Source of the DNA: Agrocybe praecox
Lineage: Eukaryota > Basidiomycota > Agaricomycetes > Agaricales > Agrocybaceae
Direction: 5' to 3'
NCBI GenBank assembly: GCA_964017145.1
Contig: OZ024846.1
Span: 434,001-498,000, forward strand
Length of the DNA: 64,000 bases
Shown: piece by piece, positions 1-10,024 of the stretch
Position numbering within the stretch: the stretch's first letter is position 1
How the letters are laid out: every line of letters begins with the position of its first letter
Translations under genes and position numbers: made by a program
Notes under the pieces: generated by a model
The model's database searches: none
Seen by the model: only the letters and a program-made list of their open reading frames with translations
Told to the model about the DNA's origin: nothing

Positions 1-482
1 TTTATTGAGAATCTAAGGAAATATAGAAGTTAGATGAAAATATTCTATTGAATAGTGATTAAATACCATGTTAGAAGGTATTTGTGCAGGACAGTAGGAC
101 ACAAATAGGATGGCGATGACAGTCGCGTATTGGACATCTGCGAACCGATAAATTATCACTGATAGCCTGCAATCAATGATATACACGCACCGTTAATATG
201 CAAATCTTGCTGCATTCCCTTCAATCGCGCTGTCGTGACGCCGTTTCGCTGTTAGAACAAATCTTGTTTAGCATTGTTCGAAACGCAGGGGAAGAAACCA
301 ACGTCAATGTAATTCATGATAAATATCAGGAATATCATGGGCAGGAGGTGCGTGTCTAATTTTCGAACCAATTTGCGCTCTGCCAGTGTTCTGTCAGGAG
401 ATCCAGGTTGAGGCAGCTTTTCCCAATCCATTTCGTTTTTATCATTGACAGCAGAAGTATCGCTCTTCTCTAGTACCGACAT
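1..482 (-). CDS. MFS transporter, allantoate/anion:cation symporter type, 5' part only
   Basis: Plasma-membrane or organellar solute carrier of the major facilitator superfamily, anion:cation symporter (Dal5-like) branch; the substrate cannot be told. Four exons chain in frame: 303-482, 191-248, 67-137 and 1-12, joined by GT-AG introns. The spliced protein has the family hallmarks: an acidic cytosolic N-terminus, AERKLVRKLDTHLLPMI before helix 1, NYIDRNGVTTARLKGMQQDL in the first loop, and QYATVIAILFVSYCPAQIPS then NMILNK at helix 2. The start is the ATG at 482; the longer in-frame opening begins with GTG. The gene continues beyond position 1, so its apparent shortness comes from the window edge and not from decay. 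Confidence 0.85.
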
Positions 483-1182
483 TTTTGAGATCACTGTTTT
501 GCTAAGACGACCGAGAGATAGCTGCAGTCGTATAGGCCGCTTTTATAGAGCTATGAAATAAATAACTTCCTTTTTGTAGGGTGCCGGACCTTACAGTCAT
601 AAGAGCATACAGCGTGATGATTAATATTAGATCGAACGTATAGTCAGGATCCATTGAAGTCGGTGCTTATACGGCCTAGCTTATGCCGTTCTTTACTGCG
701 ATAAAAGGGATAAGTTATATATTTGGTAAGTCATGAGTATGACGGAAAACAAAGTGTCCAACCGTGCTAACAATACACTTCCATTTAATTGCCGAACATT
801 GGATAGCACGAGTGTGTTGATTGGGCACCTCTTTCTTAATAAAGGCATTGCACGTCCTGACAGAAGGGCGAGTTAGCGTTGATGATGATAGCGACATACT
901 CAGCGAGCAGGAGCCTTTTGGTATACATGACAGCACATAGTACGGAAGGACCTCAGTCACCAGGAGACACAACTGTTCGGAAAATAAAAAGGTTCATGGA
1001 GTTTCTAGCGTAGAAGTGCAGGTCATTCGTCGACCCAAAATTTTGCAGAACAACAGCAATAATACGATTGAGAGGGTCAGCGAGAGGTGATCGCTGTTTG
1101 AACCTTCTAAACTCCGAATTGATGGAACGTGCGCCCTAGAATGACGTCACACGACATGCAACAATAAAATCTAAAAAGGTAA
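483..1182. other. intergenic region, nothing recognised
   Basis: About 700 bases upstream of the MFS gene. Short open frames exist on the minus strand (715-972) but show no recognisable motif and no consistent splice structure. The MFS promoter must lie at the left end of this stretch. Confidence 0.5.
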
Positions 1183-1698
1183 TACGTTCCGATTCTAGGA
1201 GGACCAACAACTACAGACCTCAATCAAAAGGTTGCGAATTCTCCTCCAAAAAGTTCCTTCGCAGAGGACCAGTTTACCAATCTCTCTACAGGTCCTACAG
1301 ACCTTAAACTTTGTCCGGACAGAGGCTCCAGTCTATATCAGACTAAAAATTCTTCATCGCTCTCCCAAGATTTGGCGATAACGGTTGAAGTAACCGAAAG
1401 AGAAAATAGGGGCACAATAGTAACTTTCGATAACCCTGCAATCCCACCCAAATTGGACGGCAAGTCCATCGAAGTATTTCCCTCTACACTGGACTCAACC
1501 AGCAATGACGAGCAGCATGTTCCCGCTGAGCTAGGTATTCCCAACACTTTCAACATAAAATACCTCGATTGTATCCTGTCCTCCTCGAGTCATGCTTTAG
1601 CGAAACCTCCAATTTCTCTGTTCCCCTTCCCGCTGGTGCTTTCAAGGCTATTAATCTCCCAGGCACCAACTTCGCGCCTGCGGGGGTCTACAAGGTAG
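1183..1698 (+). CDS. unrecognised open frame, possible exon
   Basis: The frame is open for about 170 codons between a TAA at 1180-1182 and a TAG at 1696-1698, with no ATG near its left end, so at best it is an internal exon. A candidate acceptor (TTCTAG) lies at about 1197. The translation is rich in Ser, Thr, Pro and Asp, with segments such as ITVEVTERENRGTIVTFDN and PPKLDGKSIEVFPSTL. An overlapping frame around 1615-1698 also reads plausibly (PLPAGAFKAINLPGTNF), so splicing near 1534-1602 is possible. I recognise no family. It could be part of a gene with missing exons, a mobile-element remnant, or chance. Confidence 0.25.
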   Translation, partial: YVPILGGPTTTDLNQKVANSPPKSSFAEDQFTNLSTGPTDLKLCPDRGSSLYQTKNSSSLSQDLAITVEVTERENRGTIVTFDNPAIPPKLDGKSIEVFPSTLDSTSNDEQHVPAELGIPNTFNIKYLDCILSSSSHALAKPPISLFPFPLVLSRLLISQAPTSRLRGSTR

Positions 1699-2136
1699 GC
1701 GACTAAAATATTATCCGACGAAGTGACTAGCCCTCAACCCAAGAATTCCTTCCCTGGAAGCTTTCATGTTGGCCATCTGCCCTTCTGGCTCATGCGTAGG
1801 CCGTCCATATTTTCATCCACGTCGATGTTTATACTTTTGGCTGGTAGCGATCTTTGGTGTACTTTCAAATATACCTCTATTCCGGTCGTTTAAATATGAG
1901 CCGAGAGATTGTAGTTGTGGTTAACATTTGACCATAGGTTGTGAATCGCAATTTTGAATGCATAGGATATACAATGATAGTACGATCCGCTGACGACTTG
2001 ATAGATGAGACCAGAGCTCGCGGGATTTACTATTCTCTAATTCTGGATTTATCGACTATTCCAGACAGCTAGACGAATACGATTGATGAAGTTCTTGAAT
2101 AAAGATGTACGGTACAATGTAATGAGGATGGCTTAC
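1699..2136. other. intergenic region downstream of the AA9 relic
   Basis: No gene recognised. The C-terminal exon expected for the AA9 pseudogene should lie here on the minus strand, but I could not find a convincing match, so the 3' end of that gene appears lost or strongly diverged. Confidence 0.45.
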
Positions 2137-2665
2137 CGGGGAAGGCGGCAAGGTAGCCGCGGCTGTAGGTCTTGGTGCCATAACCAGTGACAATGAGTTG
2201 AGCACCTGAACGATACGAATGTAGTCAATATTTCTGGCTTTCTAAGAAGAACGGATAGTTTGATGCTTACATTCGGGGTAGAATTAAGGAGTGTTGGCTT
2301 GATGGAGAGCAAGAAGCTCATCCTGGCGGCAGAGAGTTCTCGTCAATATCACGATTTTTTAACAAGGGAAAAGATCTCGACTGAAACTTACACGGATGAG
2401 ATATTCACTAGGAATCGAAGAAGCGGGGATAGTGGAAGTCCATTTGAATTTTTGCATAATGATGCCGTTACCCCGCTGTTTATTAAGTATTAGTTGTGTG
2501 GTCCGGGTTTTGACTTGGTGAAATGACGCCACGCACGCCAAAGTACCGGAAAGGAGACCTGCTTGATCGATCTTGAACCACTGGAGGGTGGCGCTGTTTG
2601 GAGAAGTGCAAGAACCTGGGCACTTGGCCATATAAACCATGACTGGACATCAGCATGTGTCCATT
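2137..2665 (-). pseudogene. AA9 (former GH61) lytic polysaccharide monooxygenase, broken
   Basis: AA9 enzymes are secreted copper monooxygenases that oxidise cellulose. Minus-strand segments match the family in order: VMVYMAKCPGSCTSPNSAT, then LQWFKIDQAGLLSGT, an intron, GNGIIMQKFKWTSTIPAS with YLIR, an intron, DELLALHQANTP, FYPEC, an intron at 2210-2270, and AQLIVTGYGTKTYSRGYLAAFPG up to a donor at 2136. Two in-frame stops are visible: TGA just before CPVMVYMAK, and TAA exactly where the family has the Gln of TPQFYPEC. The N-terminal exon with the copper-binding His1 is not found between this segment and the YggS gene, nor is the C-terminal exon. Splice sites are still intact, so inactivation looks fairly recent. 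Confidence 0.75.
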
Positions 2666-2856
2666 GTCTTCGGATGAATAAGTTTCTCGATGTTTTGACG
2701 GTGAGATTATGTCCAATGACTAAAAGGGATTTATTGGAGAATATTATACACAGGAGATTCTATGGTGTCGCATTAAATCGGCCAATGATCTTCATACATA
2801 ACATCCGAAACTCACTTGCGTTTACATACGGTGTAAACATCCCAAAAATTCGCGTA

Positions 2857-3877
2857 TTACGTGGATTTCTTCGCTCTCTGACCGAAAATCCCAGTGCCGA
2901 CGCGAACAATGTCGCTTCCAGATTTGAGAGCCGTTTCGAAATCGCTCGACATGCCCATACTCAGGAGAAGTCTACCCGAAGATTCGTCGCCCCATTTACT
3001 CTGTTCCGAAGGATATGTTTCCTTCAAATGATGAGCAAGGACATCTCTAGTTTCCTTCAGCCGCTCGAAATCCGTATTCTTTTCTGTCTCTGACGCCTCC
3101 AAAGACAACTCCAACGCCCCAATCGTCATTAATCCTTCCAGACGCAGGTTTGGGCATTCTTTAAAGACATGGTGAGCCAGTTGGATGAGTTCAGAGTTCT
3201 TCAAATCCGATGACGAAGAAAGAGGAGGAATGCCGGATTTAGAGTCCTCCCCAGACGTATTGATTTGAATGAGGACCCGAAGAGGAGACGTTCGTTCGGC
3301 CGGAAGTGCTTTGCTCAGAGCTGTGGCTGCTTTGATAGACCCCAGAGTTTGTATGCTGAACAGATTCGGGATCGCTAGAGGACAACACCATGGATATCTC
3401 GGAAATGGTGAAAATAATAGCAAACACTTACATGCGAGGATCTTTGCTTTGTTAGATTGTAAAGTACCTATGAAATGCCAGCGAATATCCGCAGGAAGCT
3501 GTTAAGATAAGCCATAGCTCACGGTACATATGCGTTCTTCCACGCACGATTTTGGCCTTTTCCTCGAGTTCTTGGACGTAGTTCTCCCCAAAATCCAATT
3601 GCTTGTCTTCGTAACAAGCAAGAATGTCCGACGAGGGCTTGTATTTTGAAACAGCCACGAGTGTCGCGTGAATATCTTGCGGAGAAGCTGCTTGAACTCG
3701 CTCTCGGATTTCTGCCAATGATTCCACGAGTTCTGTCCTCCTATCTGGTAAGCGTTCTGTGACTGGTGTCGGTGCAGACATTTTGCGAGTATAATTCCTT
3801 GCGTGGTTTGAATTTAAAGTGTATGAGTTGAATAGCCTAAGGAATATTGTCCTTTTGCAAGCCAAACTGAATTGCAT
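2857..3877 (-). CDS. PLP homeostasis protein, YggS/PROSC (YBL036C) family
   Basis: Pyridoxal-5'-phosphate-binding TIM-barrel protein that buffers PLP and influences amino-acid metabolism. Exons are 3548-3877, 3432-3498 and 2857-3374, with introns of 49 and 57 nt. Motifs in order: LVAVSKYKPSSDI, where the Lys is the usual PLP Schiff-base residue; DFGENYVQELEEKAKI joined to LPADIRWHFIGTLQSNKAKI; LIQINTSGED; GLMTIG; SMGMSSDFETALKSGSDIVRVGTGIFG at the phosphate-binding end. From the ATG at 3781 the product is 272 residues, normal for the family. An in-frame ATG at 3877 adds 32 basic, amphipathic residues that resemble a mitochondrial presequence. The 3' end lies next to the AA9 relic on the same strand. 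Confidence 0.93.
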
Positions 3878-4056
3878 GCGGAGGTTTCGCTCAAGAGACG
3901 ATGACAACTTGGTTGGCTCCTTGTCAACTGCGTATCTTATCAGATTAACTGATAATCACGTGCTTATACCCAATGCGGCAGGCGGCGGGCTCAGCAGCCT
4001 CGAGCCCTACTCAGACTTGTCAGACTGTGACAACACCGTCCAGGTCTTTGGTTTGC

Positions 4057-5046
4057 ATGGCTGCTTTCTTTCCATCTATACCACACATTGAAGACTGCAC
4101 GAAGCGTATCAGGGCTTACCATCATGGAGTATGCTTAGTGGATACGAGAAATGCTAAACTTGTGTACGTTCATCTTAAATGAGGTTGAGCGATCTGAGGA
4201 ATCGCCACTGCAGAGACGTATAAATGCTCATAATTGGGCTCTGACTACAGGTGAGAGGATAGTGTTTGCAATTTTCTGGTTGTGTATACTCATTAACTAC
4301 TTTCTGTGCATGAAGATGGCTCCACCGTCGCTACCCAGTCTATGCGTTTATAAAAGATGATCTTCCGACTTGGTACATGCGCGAACACTCTCAAAACGAA
4401 GATGAGATGACTTTTACTATTGTCATTGGAGGAGACTATAATCGCATGCATGGAAGCGTTGTGTGCTACAAGAATGGACCGCTACAAGGTCTTTCGACCA
4501 TTCAGTTCGACGTAATGGAAGCATGGTTCGAGGAAGACGAGCAAATATACATTCATCCGAAGGATCCGTATAAGGTACGTCCTTTGTACCACAATGCATC
4601 AGACAGGCAGTCTCAAGTAAGGTCTTAGCGGATTGATATTCTGCCGTCCTCCCGACATGTTCGCATTGAAGTCAATGGGATCGAAGTTGCTAATACACGT
4701 GCACCTCGATTGCTATTCGAGACGGGTCTCCCTGTGAGGACGTACATTCCGAAGGTCGACTGTAGGATGGACCTTTGGAAAGCATCCGACCTGAGCACAG
4801 GGTGCCCGTATAAGGTGGGACACTATTGATTTCAAATTTCCTTTGCTGAAGCCACGCCGACAGGGTGTGGCCAACTACTCCCATATTGTCCTGTCTTCCG
4901 GCGAGACGTTTGAAAACGTTATATGGTGGTATCCCAACACTATCCCAGAGTGTTCCTCGATAAGAGGATATGTCGCTTTTTATGACGAGAAAGTTGATGT
5001 TTGGCTCGATGGCGAAAAGCAAACACGTCCTGGTACTGTTGGATGA
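4057..5046 (+). CDS. DUF427 protein with two DUF427 domains
   Basis: Exons are 4057-4163, 4316-4574, 4629-4814 and 4864-5046; they join in frame to 244 residues. The first domain starts at KRIRAYHHGVCLVDT and runs across the first intron as AKLVW-LHRRYPVYAF, a strong family match. Its end and the linker read IYIHPKDPYK followed by RIDILPSSRHVRIEVNG. The second domain contains ANTRAPRLLFETGLP, PYKGVANY, IWWYPNTIPE and VAFYDEKVDVWLDG. DUF427 proteins are common in bacteria and fungi; their biochemical role is not established, so no function is claimed. The first intron (152 nt) is long for this window and is the least certain junction. Divergently oriented from the YggS gene, with only about 180 bases between the starts. 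Confidence 0.8.
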
Positions 5047-6819
5047 ATTCACCTCGAAATATGTATTATGATGTGGAATCTACTGTCATTGCTTACGAGC
5101 TTCCCCAACGCCATTTAGAACTTTTCTAAGTGGAGTGTATCAAAATGTGGGGGAAAAATTACGTTTTGTTTACGTTACGTTCTAGTGGGACACTATGCCA
5201 TACCTATGAAGACGGACGACGAGGATGAGATGACAATGGTGCATTCATACATATTTTCACATCCGCCTTCTTGACCCCCGATATCGCGCATAGCAAGGTG
5301 ATAGCTTTCGACCTTGCAAGCTCCAGATCAATAGATAATACATTGACTTCACCGTTTGAATTCGCTTTACAGCTCGTTGATTGAGCTCCATTGCATTAGT
5401 TCAAAGTTGAATACTAATGAATCGTCAAAGTGAATTCATCAAGGTATCAAGGTTACTGATATATCTTATAAGGTTGTGAGTCGTTGAAGACCGCGCTTAA
5501 ATCTTTCCGTTAAGTTCTCGAAGTCACTACTTCTTGTAGTCTTATCTGATAATCTCCTAACGATTGCATCATAATTTGATTGATATATACACAAAAATCT
5601 AATCTCCGCGCCGTGTCACCGATGTGTACCTCCTTTTTCAACTTTTACGCGTTTTTATACGCGTTATCGACACTCAAATGGCCCGAAGATAAAAGGCAAA
5701 TCAATTACATGAATCAATTCTCGAGCCTTACGTTGCTTTGGTACGCGGATCGTTGGTCGGTTCGCCTGGTGTTGCCCGACAATCCGACGAAGACATGAGG
5801 CGCATAAAGTGTCATAAACATGAAATAGGGTGCCTGGGATATTTTTATTGTGTGGGGAAGGGCTAGAGTCTTTAATAATATGCACTTGAGCATCAACGAC
5901 AACGTGCTTGCATGACTAGGTAAGCTTGCTTTTCTTTATGTTTTTGAAAGTCCTGGCAATTCCGTTACCTAGGTTTACATTCCTTGTCTGAGGCGTATAT
6001 ACGCGGATACATGCGCATATACTCCGGGATCCCAACATATAAGTAAAGCAGATAGCTGACCAGCTCTTTTGAAACCTAGGTATGGCTCCCACTCGACGTG
6101 GGCAAAACCACTACCTCGTGCACGGTGCGCTCTAAATCACCTGCTGTATTTTAACGTCCCACGACTAATTGGAATGCGAGAAATAGATTCCCAAATTATA
6201 CTTCGATAACAGAAATAAATTCGACTGTGAAACCAGAAACTGGCCGACAGGTATAAAATGGTCGTGTTGTTGGATGTCCAGGCTCCATGAGACCTTCTTT
6301 CATCCTCCACAACGATACCTTCCATCGTGGCCTCCAAAAAGCGACCGCGACTGTGTGAGTCTCTGCCAAGAGAATTCACAAAAACTTACCAACCTCGGTC
6401 TTCAAGAATACCTATTCCCTCCAAAAATTCCGCGAGCATTGCTTCTCTTCACCACTGCGGCCATCTTTCCCCCAAGAAGCAGCCGCCAATTCAACTGCAA
6501 TTGAATTTGAAATAACTTGTGTGGGTCGGGACAACAGCGAAAGAGGAAATCACAAAATTACCTGGGTCGAATCGTTTGCTAGACATCTACACAACGCGTC
6601 GACTGTACTCCACGGTCGTCAGCAAGATGTCAAGAACGAAGGTGTCGCCAATGTGGGCGTGGATGAGTTAATGGGAGGTTGCCCTGGGTTGAACCTGGTT
6701 GAACTTGTTGAAAGTTGACTGAAACTCAAAGCAGCACGAAAAGTTCCCACGACACTTAGGGAAAACTCGGAGTTCATGATCATGTTCTTGTACAAATTCG
6801 GCCTGCCTCTTCCCCACAG
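5047..6819. other. intergenic region, nothing recognised
   Basis: A 1.8 kb stretch with only short open frames on both strands and no recognisable domain. The right end, including the pyrimidine-rich TCCCCACAG directly before the next start codon, probably holds the promoter and 5' leader, possibly with a leader intron, of the following gene. Confidence 0.5.
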
Positions 6820-9553
6820 ATGCAATTCGAAGGGTTCAAGGACGCTTTCTCGCTCGATAGCATGAACAATCATCAACAGTACATGCACCAGCGGAGTTCC
6901 ACATATTCTCCGTCAATGCCTGCTTACCGAAATGTTCCATACTCCAGAAATGATAATGCGATCGCTAGTACTTCCTCAAATCCTGGCGGCTCAGCGCCTG
7001 GTGCCTCTTCAACCGGCGGAACAAATTCAGGCCTGCCTCAATCATCGTTCAGAGCGCCGGCACATAAACACGCGCATCACCTACACTCTATTCCTCCTCG
7101 AGAAAAGAGTACTAGGACTTTGATTATTGATCATATGTTATGGGTACATGGTAAGCTTGGCTATTCTGAGGCATACGCTCTGGAAGCTAAACATCTGGGC
7201 GAACGACAGGAAGGACGCGGTTCGCTCAGGCCAGAGCGGAACTAGGAATGAGTGATCGTACTGGTGGACCCACATCGCCGAACTATGTGCACCGTAGTCG
7301 TCCCGAGTCCTATGAAGAAGAAGATGAGGAAGGCAGCGAAGGAGAAGACATAGTAGCTCTCAAAGCACGAGCCGGAGGACCTGGACATCCTCATGATGAC
7401 GATGAAGATGAAAGACGTGGTCGTCAGGATCTCCTTCTTGCCCGGAGTCTGAGATTACGCGCCGAGGGGCTCGAGAAAGTAGTCATTTCCATGCTTGAAC
7501 AAATACCACTTATCCATCCCATCAACGGCGAGGAAATTCTTACTCCTCCCACCTCTCCCAAAATCAGTGCAACCAGTTCCACTCAACCACATCGGCTGCC
7601 TAACGGAGTGAGGCTACGATTAGCGCTGGGAACAATCATCAATGATTTGTTCGCTCGTCAAGCACCTCCGCCTCCATATCGCCATACGCGTGCCCCGGGT
7701 ACAAAAATTACAACACCACCAGACCACTCACCATCGGTAATCCCTTCCCCTTCAGACCTTCCCGACGCTTTGGCAACACTCGCACCCGTCTCAGGTGCAT
7801 TCGCTCCTCTTCCCCAATCTTCGCAGGGACCCCCTCGTTCTATGCAGAGCCCGCAATACGGCGATTATCAATCAAATTACTCGAATTCCGGTCATCAGAA
7901 TTATAATCAGTCATCATCGCCCCGTATGCACATGCAATATCACTCAATGCAGCAGCAGCATCCGCTGGGACCTCCTCCTCCTCCTAGAACCCAAAGGCCT
8001 CATCCGAATGCTAGGACGCGTTCACTCTATGCTGTTGGTGCTGATCCGAGCACAGCTAATTCTCCGCCAGCCTTCCGCTGCCCCCGTCATCTTCACACTG
8101 GGTGTGAGATTTGTGTTGAAGCAAAATTGCCTCCTCGCCAATCTGGTAGCAGCAATTCTCGTGGACGCGCCTCTTCATTCAGCACGGATAGAGCCAGCTC
8201 GTCAAATAGTTGGAAGGCTATGCCAGGAGGCGTTGGGCCCGGCGGAGGAGGGATTACTGGATGGCAAGATGGCAGTGGGATAGGGTCAGGACTCCTTCGT
8301 CCAGGTGTCAAGGGGAGTGTGTTGAGACGAAAGATACGGGAAGATGGCGATTCGACCGCAGGTGCTGGGAATACCAAACTGAGTAAACTTATACCCCGAT
8401 TCATCCGACTTTCCGCGCTTGTCGCCGCAGAGCTGGGACGAGAGGCTAGAGGCGAAGAAGATGGTACGAGTGATGATGGTCAAAACAGAAGGGAAGAGAG
8501 CATCGACGGATCTGCTGCCACACCAAGAAGTGAATCGGGTTGGACACCTGGGCCTCCGTCGCCCTCGATATCCCGAGCTACTGCACGAGGTGGTGGTCAA
8601 CAACCTCAGATGCAAAATAGGATGTATGAATTTGCGTTGCGGCCATCGTCTGAGTGGTACATGCTTCTTGCTGGCCTGTTGACACGCGCCGCGCTTGAAG
8701 GCTATTTAACCGCAGGGTGGACTGGGTTGCAGGCTGTTCAATGTTTGTTGTTGGTTGGGCTTGGGATCAATGAAAACGCGTGGAAGAACGATGACGGGTG
8801 TAGGGAAGAAGACGATGATGAGGAATTTTCTTCGCTTGATCCTGACGAATTGCCAACTCTTGTGGAGGCGATTAGGATTTTGTTCCCCAATTTGAGGCAA
8901 AACGGGTCTGGGTTGAAGAGCAAAGGCGAAGAGGAGTACGAAGTTGAAATGTTGGAAAGACTGAAGCGCGTACGTAGCATTCTTACTGCAACCTCTGACA
9001 CGATGCTAACTATATATGGCTTCTATTTAACCAGTTTTACGACATACCTGCGTCGACACCGGATTGCGCAACGCACATGGAAGATCTCGCATGGCAATAT
9101 CCTGCCGAGCCTGTGGAGAGGGCTGCTGTTCGGTTCTGTGAAGCTATTGCGAAGTGGAGAGGAAAGCCTGAGCTTGAAACCGTAAGTTGATCATTTCATA
9201 CCGCTTTGTTGAAGCATCTTACCATATCGCAGTATAAAAAGAAACCGGCCCCACCTCTTGACGTGCCCAGCACCCCTGGGGGAAGTGCAGTTATGACGAT
9301 CGAGTCACTCGTACACTCCAATCCTACAAGCCCCATAATGCCCAATGCTGCTGCCGGAACGAGGAGAAAGAGGAGACTCGTCAAGCCGTCAATTGACGTT
9401 TATTTTATGCAGACTCTAACTATGACACGGCCACGAGGAGAGAGTGGAACATGGAACCGAAATCCTACCAGTCCTAATATGAACACCAATAAGAGATATC
9501 GCGATAGCGATGATGTTGGTCGCATGGATCCATCTAAAAGACATTACACTTAA
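6820..9553 (+). CDS. conserved fungal protein of unknown function, 852 aa
   Basis: Four exons: 6820-7150, 7210-8969, 9035-9181 and 9233-9553, all with GT-AG junctions and consistent phase. The N-terminal third holds the conserved block RTLIIDHMLWVHG joined to RTRFAQARAELGMSDRTGGP, an acidic stretch, and LLARSLRLRAEGLEKVV. The middle is disordered (Pro, Ser, Gln, Gly). The C-terminal part is conserved: WYMLLAGLLTRAALEGYLTAGW, LVGLGINENAW, then FYDIPASTPDCATHMEDLAW, AVRFCEAIAKWRGKPELE and MTIESLVHSNPTSP, ending basic (RRKRR). It resembles unnamed proteins I recall from Agaricomycete genomes. I see no catalytic motif; a nuclear role is only a guess from the basic tail and disorder. The ATG directly follows a CACAG, so an upstream exon is possible. 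Confidence 0.8.
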
Positions 9554-10024
9554 AAAGCTTGAAGAACACTTCACTGTCGATAATCTCCTTTACTTATTTG
9601 CTACTTGTTCGTGCTTTGTTGCTCTCGGAATTAATTTGGTGAGGAAATTTGATTTTTCATATTATTACTGTTTTTTACTGATTGCAACTAATTGTCTAGA
9701 CAGGCTCTTGGATTCTGATCCTTACTTTAAGTTTTTTTTTCATGAGCTTGATGTTTTTTTGTGTACATTTATTGTATTTATAGCACACCGCATCCTATCT
9801 ATCTTATTTTTTGTTGCAAGCCATTCTCGAATATCAACGATTGAAATCCACGAACATTGCAATATATGCGTCGATTTTTCAGGGCACGAGGTGAAACTGT
9901 TAACGTTTCCTATTTCAACATATGGATGGTCAGCGGTCAGCCGAAATTATGAAACCTATTTACGAGCTTAGTAAAAGGTACAATACGGGCGGCGTTTTCA
10001 TCTTTGACTTCTGACCATCACGAC
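9554..10024. other. AT-rich intergenic spacer
   Basis: About 470 bases, strongly T-rich on the plus strand, between two plus-strand genes. An open frame overlaps it (9510-9971) but its translation is Phe/Cys/Leu-rich low-complexity sequence without a domain. Probably terminator of the upstream gene and promoter of the F-box gene. Confidence 0.5.

Noticed and set aside
495..972. The short MFS frame as a truncated pseudogene
   Set aside because: Three further exons chain in frame to position 1, so the gene is cut by the window edge, not broken.
7795..8682. Alternative-frame ORFs within the 852-aa gene
   Set aside because: Shadows of the main exon; the main frame carries the conserved segments and the splice-consistent phase.
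9510..9971. 153-codon open frame after the 852-aa gene
   Set aside because: Starts inside the last exon of that gene in another frame and continues in T-rich spacer; Phe/Cys/Leu-rich translation is typical of chance AT-rich frames.
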